A stretch of DNA of 30,171 nt from CAYLZO01 sp964387775 (GTDB taxonomy: Bacteria; Chloroflexota; Anaerolineae; JAAYZQ01). The position numbers and the translations under genes were made by a program. Of this stretch, positions 21,024-28,887 are shown piece after piece. Position 1 is the stretch's first letter. Every line of letters begins with the position of its first letter. Location of the stretch: NCBI GenBank assembly GCA_964387775.1, contig CAYLZO010000032.1:1-30171 (forward strand), read 5' to 3'. A model generated the notes under the pieces. It was not told where the DNA came from, did no database searches, and saw nothing but the letters and a program-made list of their open reading frames with translations.

Positions 21024-21227
21024 GGCGTAGTAGTTGAAATTGGTGTTGCCGGCGTAGAGTGCGCCGTCGGCATCAATGACGGGTGTGGAAAAGATGCCCT
21101 TGCCGGTCTGGAAAGACCAGGGGGGGGCGCCCTGGTAGTGGGCGCGGATCGAGCTGCGGCCGGTGTTGCGCCGGTCGCGGCGAAAGGTGGGCCAGGGCGC
21201 GTCGGTGTGTGAGTCGGGTGCAGGCAT
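21024..21227 (-). pseudogene. N-terminal fragment of a PQQ-like beta-propeller protein
   Basis: From ATG 21227 the frame reads PWPTFRRDRRNTGRS, then PPWSFQTGKGIFSTPVIDADGALYAGNTNFNYYA. These are typical of the first blades of PQQ-binding-like beta-propeller proteins (WSF..G.I..TPVI...G.LY.G). About 68 residues remain where the family has several hundred. The break coincides with the dispersed palindrome at 20996-21023, after which the frame merely shadows the flavin reductase gene. No signal peptide and no convincing ribosome site are seen. I take it as a truncated gene. Confidence 0.7.
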
Positions 21228-21263
21228 CCGGTTTCCTGAATTCACCGCAGAGGCTTCGGCGTT

Positions 21264-21335
21264 GAGCTCAGCCGAACGGCACGGAGGACGCAGAGAATTG
21301 TTAGTCCCTTCGTGCTCTCCGTGTCTCTGTGGTAG
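21264..21335. repeat. Imperfect inverted repeat of CACRGAG-like units
   Basis: CACGGAGGACGCAGAG near 21279-21294 faces CTCCGTGTCTCTGTGG near 21317-21332, giving an imperfect inverted repeat of short CAC-starting units. This kind of repeat is common between genes in this type of genome. It lies just downstream of the MBL hydrolase stop. Boundaries are approximate. Confidence 0.5.
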
Positions 21336-21338
21336 AGA

Positions 21339-21980
21339 TTACTCCGCTTCGAGCAGGGCCACCTCGCCGTTATAGAGCTCGGCGAAGTGCTGGCCGTCGT
21401 CGGCCGTGCCGATGCCCGAGCCAAAGTGCATGGGCACGGCGACCTGGGGCTCGATGGTCTGCGCTGCCGCCACGGCCTCCTCGACGGTCATGACGTAGGT
21501 GCCGCTGACCGGCAGGAGGGCGACGTCACACTCGACGTCCGCCATCTCGGGGGTGTGATCCGTGTCGCCGGCAAAGTAGAGGCGGGTCTGGCCCACGGTG
21601 ACGACAAAGCCGACGTGATCGGCCTCCTTGGGGTGAAAGGGCTCGCCGGGCGAGCGGAATTTGTTGACGTTGTAGGCCGGCACCGCCTCGATCTCGACGC
21701 CGGCAGCACTCAGGCGCTCGCCCGGCTTGATGGCCCGCGCCCGGCGTAACTTTTTGGAGGCGGCGCCACCGGCGATCACGATTGTTTTCGGGTCTCTGAC
21801 CTTCTTGACGTCTTTGGGCGAGCAGTGGTCATAGTGCTCGTGGCTGACCAGCACCAGGCCGGCCGCCGGCTGATGGCCGGATAGTTTGTAGGGATCAAAG
21901 TAGATTCGGGTCGGCCCATCCAGTCGAAAGCTGTCGTGGCCGAGCCAGTGGAGAGTCTCGATTACCTCGTTTACGCGCAT
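21339..21980 (-). CDS. UlaG-like metallo-beta-lactamase-fold hydrolase
   Basis: A 213-aa MBL-fold protein. The metal motif is His47-x-His49-x-Asp51-His52 (SHEHYDH), the bridging aspartate is Asp139 (GDTDHT), and a C-terminal MHFG supplies the last histidine. The short length and layout match the UlaG/UPF0173 group, which includes L-ascorbate 6-phosphate lactonase and many uncharacterised proteins. The substrate cannot be told. The ATG at 21980 has GAGGAGG upstream, and the promoter is at 22028-22056. It is monocistronic. Confidence 0.9.
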   Translation of the reverse strand: MRVNEVIETLHWLGHDSFRLDGPTRIYFDPYKLSGHQPAAGLVLVSHEHYDHCSPKDVKKVRDPKTIVIAGGAASKKLRRARAIKPGERLSAAGVEIEAVPAYNVNKFRSPGEPFHPKEADHVGFVVTVGQTRLYFAGDTDHTPEMADVECDVALLPVSGTYVMTVEEAVAAAQTIEPQVAVPMHFGSGIGTADDGQHFAELYNGEVALLEAE

Positions 21981-22027
21981 GTCAACCTCCTCCTAGAGCT
22001 TCTCTCGCTTGGCGCCGTGCACCAACC

Positions 22028-22056
22028 AGTATAGCACAAAAGCCACGTTCGTTCAA
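22028..22056 (-). promoter_or_regulatory. Promoter of the UlaG-like hydrolase
   Basis: Minus strand: TTGAAC (22051-22056), a 17-nt spacer, then TATACT (22028-22033) preceded by TGC (extended -10). Confidence 0.75.
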
Positions 22057-22227
22057 CGGCGGCCCGGTTCGGGAGTAATACAAAGTCCGCGTCACGTGCA
22101 CAGGAACTGCCTGTGATTGTTCTCCCTGATGGGGTCCTTGGATATGTCGAGTTCTCAGCTATTCGGAGAGGTTTGTCCATAGTGCGCACTTGGCCAGCAG
22201 CACGCCTTCTGCAGGGACGCTATCACG

Positions 22228-22250
22228 GCGCTGAAGCGCTTACTACGAAC
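22228..22250. repeat. Partial copy of the GTTCGTAGTA/TACTACGAAC repeat
   Basis: GCGCTGAAGCGC hairpin plus TACTACGAAC (22241-22250) matches the right half of the element at 8430-8484. The left arm is missing. In the rest of the 22057-22259 stretch I see no gene. Confidence 0.8.
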
Positions 22251-22259
22251 GATAACTCC

Positions 22260-23252
22260 TCATCTCTTTCTCAACTGCCACACAATCACGCCGTTCTCCT
22301 GGTCGCCCTCGATTTTCCCCTCGATCTCGAGCAGGTCCAGGTGGCCGATCACCTCGGACACGGCCAGGAACGTATCGAGCGGCGATTTGTCGGGAAAGAG
22401 CGCCTCGGTGACGTCCCAGGTGGTGCGGGCGCCGTTGCGCAGCGCCGCCAGGACCCGGCCCATCCGCCGCTCGTGGAAGGCCATCCGGCGGCGCACCAGG
22501 CCGGCGACGTCGTGGATGACCGGCCCGTGGCTGGGCAGAGCCCGCCGCACGTCCAGGGCCGCCACGCGCCGCAACGATGCGGTATAGAGGGCCAGGCTCC
22601 GGGGGCGCTCGCTGTGGCCCGGCGGCGGCGGCTCGACGACGGGGTTGGACGAGATGTCGGCCAACAGGTGGTCGCTGGAGAGGAGGGTGCGGCTCGCCGG
22701 CTCGTAGAAGCAGACGAGGCCGGCCGCGTGGCCGGGGGTGTGGAGCACGTGCCACTCACGGCCTGCCAGGCGCAGCGTGTCGCCCTCGTCGAGGGGAACG
22801 TCCACGCCGACGGGCCGGGCGAAACGGTTCACCCCCTGCGTGGCCCGATGGATGCGGCCCACGACGTCGTCCGGCACCGCAGCCTGGCGCATCAGGTCGG
22901 CGTAGAAGGCGACCCGGCGGCGCCGGTCCGACTCGTAGTCGCTCAAAGCCGGGACGTTCCAGGGGTGGGTCCACACTTCGGCGCCCGAGGCGACCACCAG
23001 GTCGGCCGCGAGGCCAAAGTGGTCGGCGTGGGCGTGGGTGACGACGATACGTTCCAGGTCGGCGAGGCGGCAGCCCAGGCGGGCCAGGCCCCTTTCCAGC
23101 GCCGCCCGCGTGGACCTGCCCTGGGGGCCGGTGTCCACCAAGGTCAGGGGCTGCCCTGGAGCTTTCGCCAGGTAGACGGTGACCGGTCCCACGGGAAAAG
23201 GCGTTGGTAGCTGAATCGCGTGCAGGTATTCGAGCGACGATTCGATGTTCAT
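22260..23252 (-). CDS. MBL-fold hydrolase with C-terminal winged helix (LACTB2/RNase Z-like)
   Basis: A 330-aa protein. The MBL core has LVDTGPQG (38-45), the metal motif His73-x-His75-x-Asp77-His78 (THAHADH), LHTPGHAAG (third histidine) and SSDHLL with the bridging aspartate. The last ~80 residues form a helical/winged domain like that of LACTB2-type hydrolases. The ATG directly follows the TAG of the HAD gene (TAGATG), so translation is coupled. As the last gene of a phosphonate-type uptake operon it might act on a phosphodiester or other ester released from the substrate; PhnP of C-P lyase systems is also an MBL protein but of another subgroup. Function is inference. Confidence 0.88.
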   Translation of the reverse strand: MNIESSLEYLHAIQLPTPFPVGPVTVYLAKAPGQPLTLVDTGPQGRSTRAALERGLARLGCRLADLERIVVTHAHADHFGLAADLVVASGAEVWTHPWNVPALSDYESDRRRRVAFYADLMRQAAVPDDVVGRIHRATQGVNRFARPVGVDVPLDEGDTLRLAGREWHVLHTPGHAAGLVCFYEPASRTLLSSDHLLADISSNPVVEPPPPGHSERPRSLALYTASLRRVAALDVRRALPSHGPVIHDVAGLVRRRMAFHERRMGRVLAALRNGARTTWDVTEALFPDKSPLDTFLAVSEVIGHLDLLEIEGKIEGDQENGVIVWQLRKR

Positions 23253-24128
23253 CTACAGATCTCGGTCCAGCGCCGCCGGTAGCTCGGCCAAGTCGTCCAA
23301 CACGCGGCCCAGGGGGTGGGCGGCGGTCGCCTCGGCGCACCAGGCGGGGGTGTAGGCCGTGCGCAGCAGGAAGAACGGGATGCCCATCAGCAGCGGCAGC
23401 GCGCCGGGCAGCGAAAAGGTGTCGGCCACCACGACCAGCCCGGCGCCCTCCTCGGCGGCCTGGACCAGCGTCCGGTGGTAGACTGGGCGGCGCAGATCTA
23501 CCCGGCGCTGCCCCGCCACCGGCCAGACCTGGATGTCGCCCAACTTGGGATGGGGGAAGCGAAACGGCCAATCGGGGTCCATCTCGTACTGGCGGGTGTC
23601 GCCCAGGACGTCTACCTCGCCGTCAAGGTCGAGCGTGCCCAGCAGGCGCGCCACCTTGTCGCCCAGCGAGTTGGTGAGCACCACGGGCTCATGGTCGGGG
23701 TGGGCGAGCAGGGCCGCCAGCACGTTGGGGGCGGCGGGCCGGAAAGCGGGTGGCAGCTCGGCCGTGTGGTGATGAAAGAGGTAGTTGACGCAATCCATCA
23801 CCGGGTCGTATTCGGCGGCGGGAAAAAAGTCGGCCACGGCCCGGGCATAGCCGGAATTCTCGCCCAGCATGACCTGCATCGTCGTCGTGTTGAGGATAAA
23901 CGCCCCCTCGTCGCAGTAGGAGGCGACCAGGCCGTTGACCTCCCACCAGTAGCGGTGGGGCGCGGCCAGCAGCCGCGCCCGCGTGGCCTCATAGTCGGCC
24001 GCCAGTTTGGGGCGGGGCACGCCGACGATCTCGTCCGTCAGCGTGTCCAGCGACTTTTCGGCCAGCGGCCGGGCTTGGGTCTCTTCGGCCGTCAGCGTGC
24101 CGTCGAAATCGAGGATGACTTTCAGCAT
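23253..24128 (-). CDS. HAD-family hydrolase linked to the phosphonate operon
   Basis: A 291-aa protein opening with the HAD motif I DFDGTLT (Asp7 nucleophile, Asp9). VVLTNS near residue 170 supplies motif II, and VVVADTFSLPGA near 246 supplies the acidic C-terminal part. The large cap (about 15-150) contains a conserved-looking HRYWWEVNGLV segment. It is likely a phosphatase; the subfamily is not recognised and it is not an obvious phosphonoacetaldehyde hydrolase. The ATG at 24128 has GGGAGG upstream. It lies about 100 nt after the permease gene across two G/C hairpins and is coupled to the MBL gene. Confidence 0.82.
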   Translation of the reverse strand: MLKVILDFDGTLTAEETQARPLAEKSLDTLTDEIVGVPRPKLAADYEATRARLLAAPHRYWWEVNGLVASYCDEGAFILNTTTMQVMLGENSGYARAVADFFPAAEYDPVMDCVNYLFHHHTAELPPAFRPAAPNVLAALLAHPDHEPVVLTNSLGDKVARLLGTLDLDGEVDVLGDTRQYEMDPDWPFRFPHPKLGDIQVWPVAGQRRVDLRRPVYHRTLVQAAEEGAGLVVVADTFSLPGALPLLMGIPFFLLRTAYTPAWCAEATAAHPLGRVLDDLAELPAALDRDL

Positions 24129-24138
24129 CGTCTTTCCT

Positions 24139-24225
24139 CCCTCTCCTCCGTGGGGAGAGGGCCGGGTAAGAGGCAGTCTGCGCTCGAGGACAGCTTTTCC
24201 CCTCCCCCACCCCCCAAGGGAGGGG
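24139..24225. repeat. Two CCTCTCC/CCCTCCC hairpins between phnE and the HAD gene
   Basis: Hairpin 1: CCCTCTCC (24139-24146) with GGAGAGGG (24154-24161). Hairpin 2: CCCCTCCC (24199-24206) with GGGAGGGG (24218-24225). These belong to a style of dispersed intergenic repeat common in environmental genomes. They may trim or stabilise the operon mRNA. Confidence 0.75.
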
Positions 24226-24229
24226 AGTT

Positions 24230-26833
24230 CTAGGTCAGCCGCTCGCGGGCCTTGGCGCTGAGATAGTCCATGCTCCAGACCATGATCACGATAGCCCAGA
24301 CAGCCATGCCTGCCGCTGCGTACTGATTCAACCCCACTTGCAGACGGAAGAACTGGCCGATGCCGCCGCCGCCCACAAAGCCGATGACCGTCGACATGCG
24401 GATGTTGATGTCCCATTGATAGAGGATAAAGGCCAGGAACTTGGGCACCAATTGGGGGACGATGGCGAAACTCAGGATCTGGGCTTTGTTGGCCCCCGTA
24501 GCCGTGATAGCCTCCACCGGCCCGGTGTCGATCTCTTCGATGGTCTCGGAAAAGAGCTTGCCCAGGTTGGGGATGTTGTTCAGGGCCAGGGCCAGTACGC
24601 CGGCAAAGGGGCCGATGCCTACCCAGGCGGCACAGATGACGACCAAGATCATTGGCTCTACCGAACGCCACAAGTTGAACAGGGTGCGGAAGGCGAAATA
24701 GGCCGCCTGGCCCACAGGATGATTGCCCATGATATTGCGTGCTGCGAAAAAGCTCAGCGGGATGGCAAACAAGGAGCCGACCGTGGTCGCCAGCAAGGCC
24801 ATGAGCAGGGTGATCAGGGAGAGATCTATGACTTTTTTGAACGGCTCGCTAAACTGTGGCCCACCCACTACTTCTTTCCAAGTGATGACCACCCGGCCCG
24901 GTTCGGAACGGCCGTCTTCAGGATCGACTTCCATCAGGGGATGAATCTGCGTCTCCCAGGTCAGGCTTCCGGTGTCGTCGGTAGTACAGCAATCTTTGTC
25001 CACCCGCAGGTAGGCGCCATCGGAAAAGGCCCACCGCACTGAGACTTTTTCGTTGGGTGGCAGTTCATGGCCGCGGATGACGAGTCTATCGCCGACCTCC
25101 CCGCAGGAAAGGGACAAGTTGACGCGAGGGCCGTTCATCTGGGAGACACCGCCCTTGCCCGAGCCACAGGGTACCGGTAGGGCTGCACTGACACTCTGTT
25201 CCTCAGTAGGCCAGGTAAGCATTTCGGGCACGGCAAAGGCGCGCAAAATACGCAATCCCTCCGGCGCGCCCCGGGCGAGATCGACGAAACTGACCCGTGA
25301 GACGTTCCACGACCAGACAAAGGCTGCAGCAAAGCCGACTATCAACAGCGCCGTGGTCACTGTGCGGAGGAGGGGATGGGCCCGGCGTGTGGCGGGCGTG
25401 CCCCGGATGATGCGCTCCCGCAGCCAGGCCGAGACATAGTCCAGGATAGCTATCACCAAAACGATGGCGATGATGGCTGTAGCCATGGCTCGCAGCTTGT
25501 TGAGTCGTACCCACTGGATAACCAGGAACCCCAAGCCGGCATCGCTGATCAGGCCAATGACGGTCGACATGCGGACGTTGATGTCCCAGCGGTAGAGGGT
25601 AAAGGACAGAAAGGTGGGCACAATCTGGGGAAATACGGCATAGACCACGACCTGAGGAAAACTCGCGCCCGTGGCGCGAATGGCCTCGATGGGACCGGGA
25701 TCGATGCTTTCGATAGCCTCCGAATATAGTTTGCCCAGGGCGGCGATAGTGTGTAGCATCAAGGCCAGCATGCCCCCAAAAGGGCCCAGGCCGACCCACA
25801 CGGCAAAGATGATGGCCCACATCAACGTCTCGATAGATCGCACAATGTTTAGCAGCGCTCGCACTACATAATAGATGCTGCGCGTGACCGGCGTGGCCCA
25901 CATCAGATTACGGGCGGCCAAGAAGCTGATCGGCAAGGCAAGAATCATGCCCAGCACGGTGGCCATAAAGGCCAGGGCCACCGTCTCGCCGATCTTTTCC
26001 AGCACAAGGCGCAGCGTCTCGGTCGATTGTAACGAGCCGTAGGGTTTATGTTGTTCGGCGCGGATGACGTGAGTCTGAGTTTCACCGGGGCCGGGCAATC
26101 GGTCGAGGGGCACCGTGCCGCTGGGCACGACGACTGTGGCCCGGAAGCGACCATCCTCGTCAGTGATAAAAGTTTGCGGCTCGCCGTTCACCAGCAATCT
26201 TTGAACGTTGCCGATCGGGTTTAGCCACCTCAGTTCGCCCTCAAAGTTGGGAAAAAAGCCCTCGCCCTGGATAATGATCGATTCACCCACGTCGGCGCAG
26301 GGTTCACTGAGCACTAGGCGGGGGTCGGTAGTCGGCGACTTGTCCGGCTTGGGTAGGGGATCGATGCAGGGCACCTGAATCGGTGTGGAGCCGACGATGT
26401 CTTCAGTAGGATATTCGAGCAGCTCGGGCTGGGTCAGGGCCCGGAGGTATGGCTGCATGTTGGGCCAGTCGATGATCAACCGGCCCAGATCGACCTCGGT
26501 GGCCACGTAAGCCAGGCTGTAGACGATGAACACCGCGATCAGGATCGGTATGCGCGGGCGTCCTTCCCGGTCTACTGCCAGGCGGTATGTGTCCCAGGCG
26601 CCCCACAGCCAGATAAAGGCCAGGGGGGCCAACAGGGTGAGGGTCCCCTGCCAGGCGATCAAGGCACCCAGGATGACGACAGCGGCCAGGAAGCCAATGC
26701 CCCGGCCCCGGTGTCCCAAGAGGAACTGTCCGCTGCCGGGCACCACCAGCGACAGAAGGGCCGGCAGCAAGGTCGGCCTATCGGACCGGGCGGGAGGCGT
26801 CTGCAAAGAACGACCAGGATTGTTCTGGCTCAT
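24230..26833 (-). CDS. phnE: Fused double PhnE-type permease with inserted extracytoplasmic domains
   Basis: An 867-aa single polypeptide holding two ABC permease units of a phosphonate-type importer. An N-terminal segment (about 22-85; VVPGSGQFLLGHRGRG) looks like a TM2/DUF5683-type domain. Half 1: a helix (95-112), an extracytoplasmic beta domain (about 170-262), then the PhnE core (275-475) with the PhnC-contact EAA loop at 372-391 (EAIESIDPGPIEAIRATGAS). Half 2: a helix (490-508), a second beta domain (about 568-655), then a core (665-865) with its EAA loop at 763-782. Both beta domains share a C-x-x-VG....I-x-G....PN......RW pattern. PhnE is normally ~260-290 aa and dimerises; here the dimer seems covalent. 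The ATG at 26833 lies 15 nt after phnC. Confidence 0.92.
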   Translation of the reverse strand: MSQNNPGRSLQTPPARSDRPTLLPALLSLVVPGSGQFLLGHRGRGIGFLAAVVILGALIAWQGTLTLLAPLAFIWLWGAWDTYRLAVDREGRPRIPILIAVFIVYSLAYVATEVDLGRLIIDWPNMQPYLRALTQPELLEYPTEDIVGSTPIQVPCIDPLPKPDKSPTTDPRLVLSEPCADVGESIIIQGEGFFPNFEGELRWLNPIGNVQRLLVNGEPQTFITDEDGRFRATVVVPSGTVPLDRLPGPGETQTHVIRAEQHKPYGSLQSTETLRLVLEKIGETVALAFMATVLGMILALPISFLAARNLMWATPVTRSIYYVVRALLNIVRSIETLMWAIIFAVWVGLGPFGGMLALMLHTIAALGKLYSEAIESIDPGPIEAIRATGASFPQVVVYAVFPQIVPTFLSFTLYRWDINVRMSTVIGLISDAGLGFLVIQWVRLNKLRAMATAIIAIVLVIAILDYVSAWLRERIIRGTPATRRAHPLLRTVTTALLIVGFAAAFVWSWNVSRVSFVDLARGAPEGLRILRAFAVPEMLTWPTEEQSVSAALPVPCGSGKGGVSQMNGPRVNLSLSCGEVGDRLVIRGHELPPNEKVSVRWAFSDGAYLRVDKDCCTTDDTGSLTWETQIHPLMEVDPEDGRSEPGRVVITWKEVVGGPQFSEPFKKVIDLSLITLLMALLATTVGSLFAIPLSFFAARNIMGNHPVGQAAYFAFRTLFNLWRSVEPMILVVICAAWVGIGPFAGVLALALNNIPNLGKLFSETIEEIDTGPVEAITATGANKAQILSFAIVPQLVPKFLAFILYQWDINIRMSTVIGFVGGGGIGQFFRLQVGLNQYAAAGMAVWAIVIMVWSMDYLSAKARERLT

Positions 26834-26848
26834 GGCGTAATGCTCCGC

Positions 26849-27643
26849 CTAATTCTGCGTGCTGCCGACGGTGACCATCTCGGCCTCTTCACCGTACACC
26901 TCTTTGAACCGTTCGCGGGTCAATTCCGAGGGCAGGCCATCAAAGACCAATTCGCCGTCTTTGAGGCCAATGACCCGGTTAGCATACCGATGTACCAAAT
27001 CTAGAAAGTGCAAGCTACAGAGGACGGTGATGCCGTCCTGCTGATTCAGCAATTCCAGGTATTGGAGGATAGAGTGGGCCAGCACCGGGTCGAGGCTGGC
27101 CACCGGCTCGTCGGCCAGCATCAGACGTGGCTCCTGCATCAGCGCCCGGGCAATGCCCACCCGCTGCTGCTGCCCGCCGGAGAGTTGGTCGGCGCGGTTA
27201 TCGGCTTTTTCGGAAATGCCCACGCGCTCTAGGGCAGCTAGGGCTCGCTGCCGGTCCTCGGCCGAAAAGCGGTGAAAGAGACTGGTCCAAGGGTTGGCAT
27301 ACCCCAGCCGACCCGACAACACATTGATCATGACACTGCTGCGCTTGACCAGGTTAAATTGCTGGAAAATCATGCCGATCTGGCGGCGGATGCGGCGCAG
27401 CTCCTTGCCCTGGGCGGCGGTGATATCGATTGCCTGTCCTGAACCGGTGGCAGGCTCGTCCCAGAGGACGCGTCCTTCGGTCGGATCGATGAGACGGTTG
27501 ATGCAGCGTAGCAGCGTGGACTTGCCCGATCCTGACAGGCCGATAATGGTCAGAAATTCGCCTTCTGTGACCTCAAAACTGACGTTCTTGAGGGCCTGGG
27601 TCCCATCTGGGAAGACTTTGCTGAGATTCTCCACTCGAAGCAA
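26849..27643 (-). CDS. phnC: Phosphonate-type ABC transporter ATP-binding protein
   Basis: A 264-aa ATPase that powers the importer. Walker A GLSGSGKST (35-43), a Q-loop within MIFQQFNLV, the signature LSGGQQQRVGIARAL, Walker B LMLADEP and the switch histidine in SLHFLDL. The RLGYANPW segment and overall pattern fit PhnC and not other importers. The TTG start at 27643 has GGAGGAG close upstream. It is separated from phnD by 131 nt with two hairpins and followed after 15 nt by the fused permease. Confidence 0.95.
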   Translation of the reverse strand: MLRVENLSKVFPDGTQALKNVSFEVTEGEFLTIIGLSGSGKSTLLRCINRLIDPTEGRVLWDEPATGSGQAIDITAAQGKELRRIRRQIGMIFQQFNLVKRSSVMINVLSGRLGYANPWTSLFHRFSAEDRQRALAALERVGISEKADNRADQLSGGQQQRVGIARALMQEPRLMLADEPVASLDPVLAHSILQYLELLNQQDGITVLCSLHFLDLVHRYANRVIGLKDGELVFDGLPSELTRERFKEVYGEEAEMVTVGSTQN

Positions 27644-27709
27644 GCGACTCCTCCTCTTCCAAATCCGATAGGTACGAGGCGAAACAGAGATCTCGTCTCG
27701 AAGGCTGTC

Positions 27710-27725
27710 TGGTCTCTTCAGACCA
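27710..27725 (-). other. Small hairpin between phnD and phnC
   Basis: TGGTCT and AGACCA form a 6-bp stem with a CTTC loop. It lies between the attenuator-like hairpin and the phnC start and may add to uncoupling of phnD from phnC expression. Confidence 0.5.
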
Positions 27726-27729
27726 AAAG

Positions 27730-27759
27730 AAAGGGAGAGAGGGCGTCCTCTCTCCCTTT
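27730..27759 (-). terminator. Intergenic terminator/attenuator between phnD and phnC
   Basis: A 13-bp perfect stem (27730-27742 with 27747-27759) around a 4-nt loop lies 15 nt past the phnD stop. On the minus strand it is followed by CTTTTGG, a weak T-tract. It is placed to end most phnD transcripts, giving excess binding protein over ABC components. Confidence 0.72.
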
Positions 27760-27774
27760 TTGGTTGTCCGAATA

Positions 27775-28671
27775 CTACTTGGCCAGTTCCTCGATGTCCA
27801 TGCCGGCCCTGCTCAGGTCAGCGCGGAAACCATCGTAGAACGAGTCATCCGCCTTGACCAGGGCGTCGATGGAGTAAAGGTTGTTCAACGCCTCTTTGCC
27901 CTCTTCGCTCGCCGAGATTTCCAGCAGGGCGTTGATGATCTGGTCCCGCACTTCGGGATCCAAGTCCTTGATGAAGGAGACGCTGTCGTTGGGGATGTCG
28001 GTGGTGGTAGCCAGGACGACGACCTGTTCCTTCACATCGGGGAAATCTTCCTCGATAGAGCTGCGGGCATCGGCATAGGATACGCCCACATCACAGTCGC
28101 CGTTGTAGACGGCTGTGATCGAGTTGTTGTGGGAGCCGGTCTCGATGGTTTGAGCAAAGTCGGCATCAGGATCGATGCCATTGGCCTTGAGCATGATGCG
28201 GGGGATGATGTAGCCCGAAGTCGAGTTGGGATCCACCCAGCACATCACCTTGCCCTTGATGTCTTCGAGCTCGGTGATCCCACTGTCGGCCCGCACGTTG
28301 AATTGGCCGGTGTAGGTCGTCGAGCCAAAGCGCTCGGTTACCAAGCCCACGTCCACGCCGTACTTTTCGTTGGCCAGGACATAGTTGAACGTGTTAAGCC
28401 AACCGATGTGGGCCTTGCCTGCCCCCATGGCCTCGCGGACGGCGGCAAAGTCGGTGCCCACGTTAGCTTCGATGACCAGTCCAGTCTTTTCTTCGATCAT
28501 CTCGGCGATCTGGTCGCCGCTGGCGATGATCTCCTGCGTGTCACCTGAGGGTACAAAGGACATGATGATGGGGTTGTCCTTGGTGCCCAGCTTGGGCTCG
28601 CCACAACCCGCCAGTACGAGGGCCAGCAGGCTCAACAACATGAACGTCGTCAGAAAAGTGTTCTTTTTCAT
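27775..28671 (-). CDS. phnD: Phosphate/phosphite/phosphonate-binding lipoprotein
   Basis: A 298-aa solute-binding lipoprotein. A signal peptide ends in the lipobox LAGC (Cys23). The mature part has FVPSGDTQEIIASGDQIAEMI, the ligand-loop region TDFAAVREAMGAGKAHIGWLNTFNYVLA, then a hinge, DPNSTSGYIIPR and SHNNSITAVYNGDCDVGVSY, typical of PhnD/PtxB. Which oxidised or reduced phosphorus compound binds cannot be told by eye. The ATG at 28671 has AAAGGAG 9 nt upstream. First gene of the operon, read from the promoter at 28801-28829. Confidence 0.94.
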   Translation of the reverse strand: MKKNTFLTTFMLLSLLALVLAGCGEPKLGTKDNPIIMSFVPSGDTQEIIASGDQIAEMIEEKTGLVIEANVGTDFAAVREAMGAGKAHIGWLNTFNYVLANEKYGVDVGLVTERFGSTTYTGQFNVRADSGITELEDIKGKVMCWVDPNSTSGYIIPRIMLKANGIDPDADFAQTIETGSHNNSITAVYNGDCDVGVSYADARSSIEEDFPDVKEQVVVLATTTDIPNDSVSFIKDLDPEVRDQIINALLEISASEEGKEALNNLYSIDALVKADDSFYDGFRADLSRAGMDIEELAK

Positions 28672-28768
28672 TTCTATCTTCTCCTTTTGATTGTGAAATG
28701 GAAGGGATTCAACGGTCGTGGATCTCACGTCACTCTCCTAGATGGGCCTCACCTCCTTTTTTGCAAAA

Positions 28769-28780
28769 GACCCAAGGGTC
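28769..28780 (-). other. Small palindrome in the phnD leader
   Basis: GACCCAAGGGTC is a perfect 12-nt palindrome (5-bp stem if folded). In the minus-strand leader it is followed by TTTTGC, and an AAAAAAGGAGG site lies downstream without a start codon. It may be an operator or a small leader hairpin; no known riboswitch was recognised. Confidence 0.4.
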
Positions 28781-28800
28781 GAGATTCTGAACACGAGATT

Positions 28801-28829
28801 ATCATACCTCAAGACCCACATCTTGGCAA
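28801..28829 (-). promoter_or_regulatory. Promoter of the phnD operon
   Basis: Minus strand: TTGCCA (28824-28829), a 17-nt spacer, then TATGAT (28801-28806). The start would be near 28794, leaving a leader of ~120 nt. I saw no clear Pho-box direct repeat upstream of it. Confidence 0.65.
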
Positions 28830-28887
28830 ATCTTGACGGCCTGGCTTCAGAGTTCTCATTCCACCCTTCTGTTCTGAGATTCAGAGG

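Noticed and set aside
22057..22259. Possible gene in the stretch between the two MBL hydrolase genes.
   Set aside because: Short frames on both strands lack start signals and similarity; only a partial dispersed repeat is supported.
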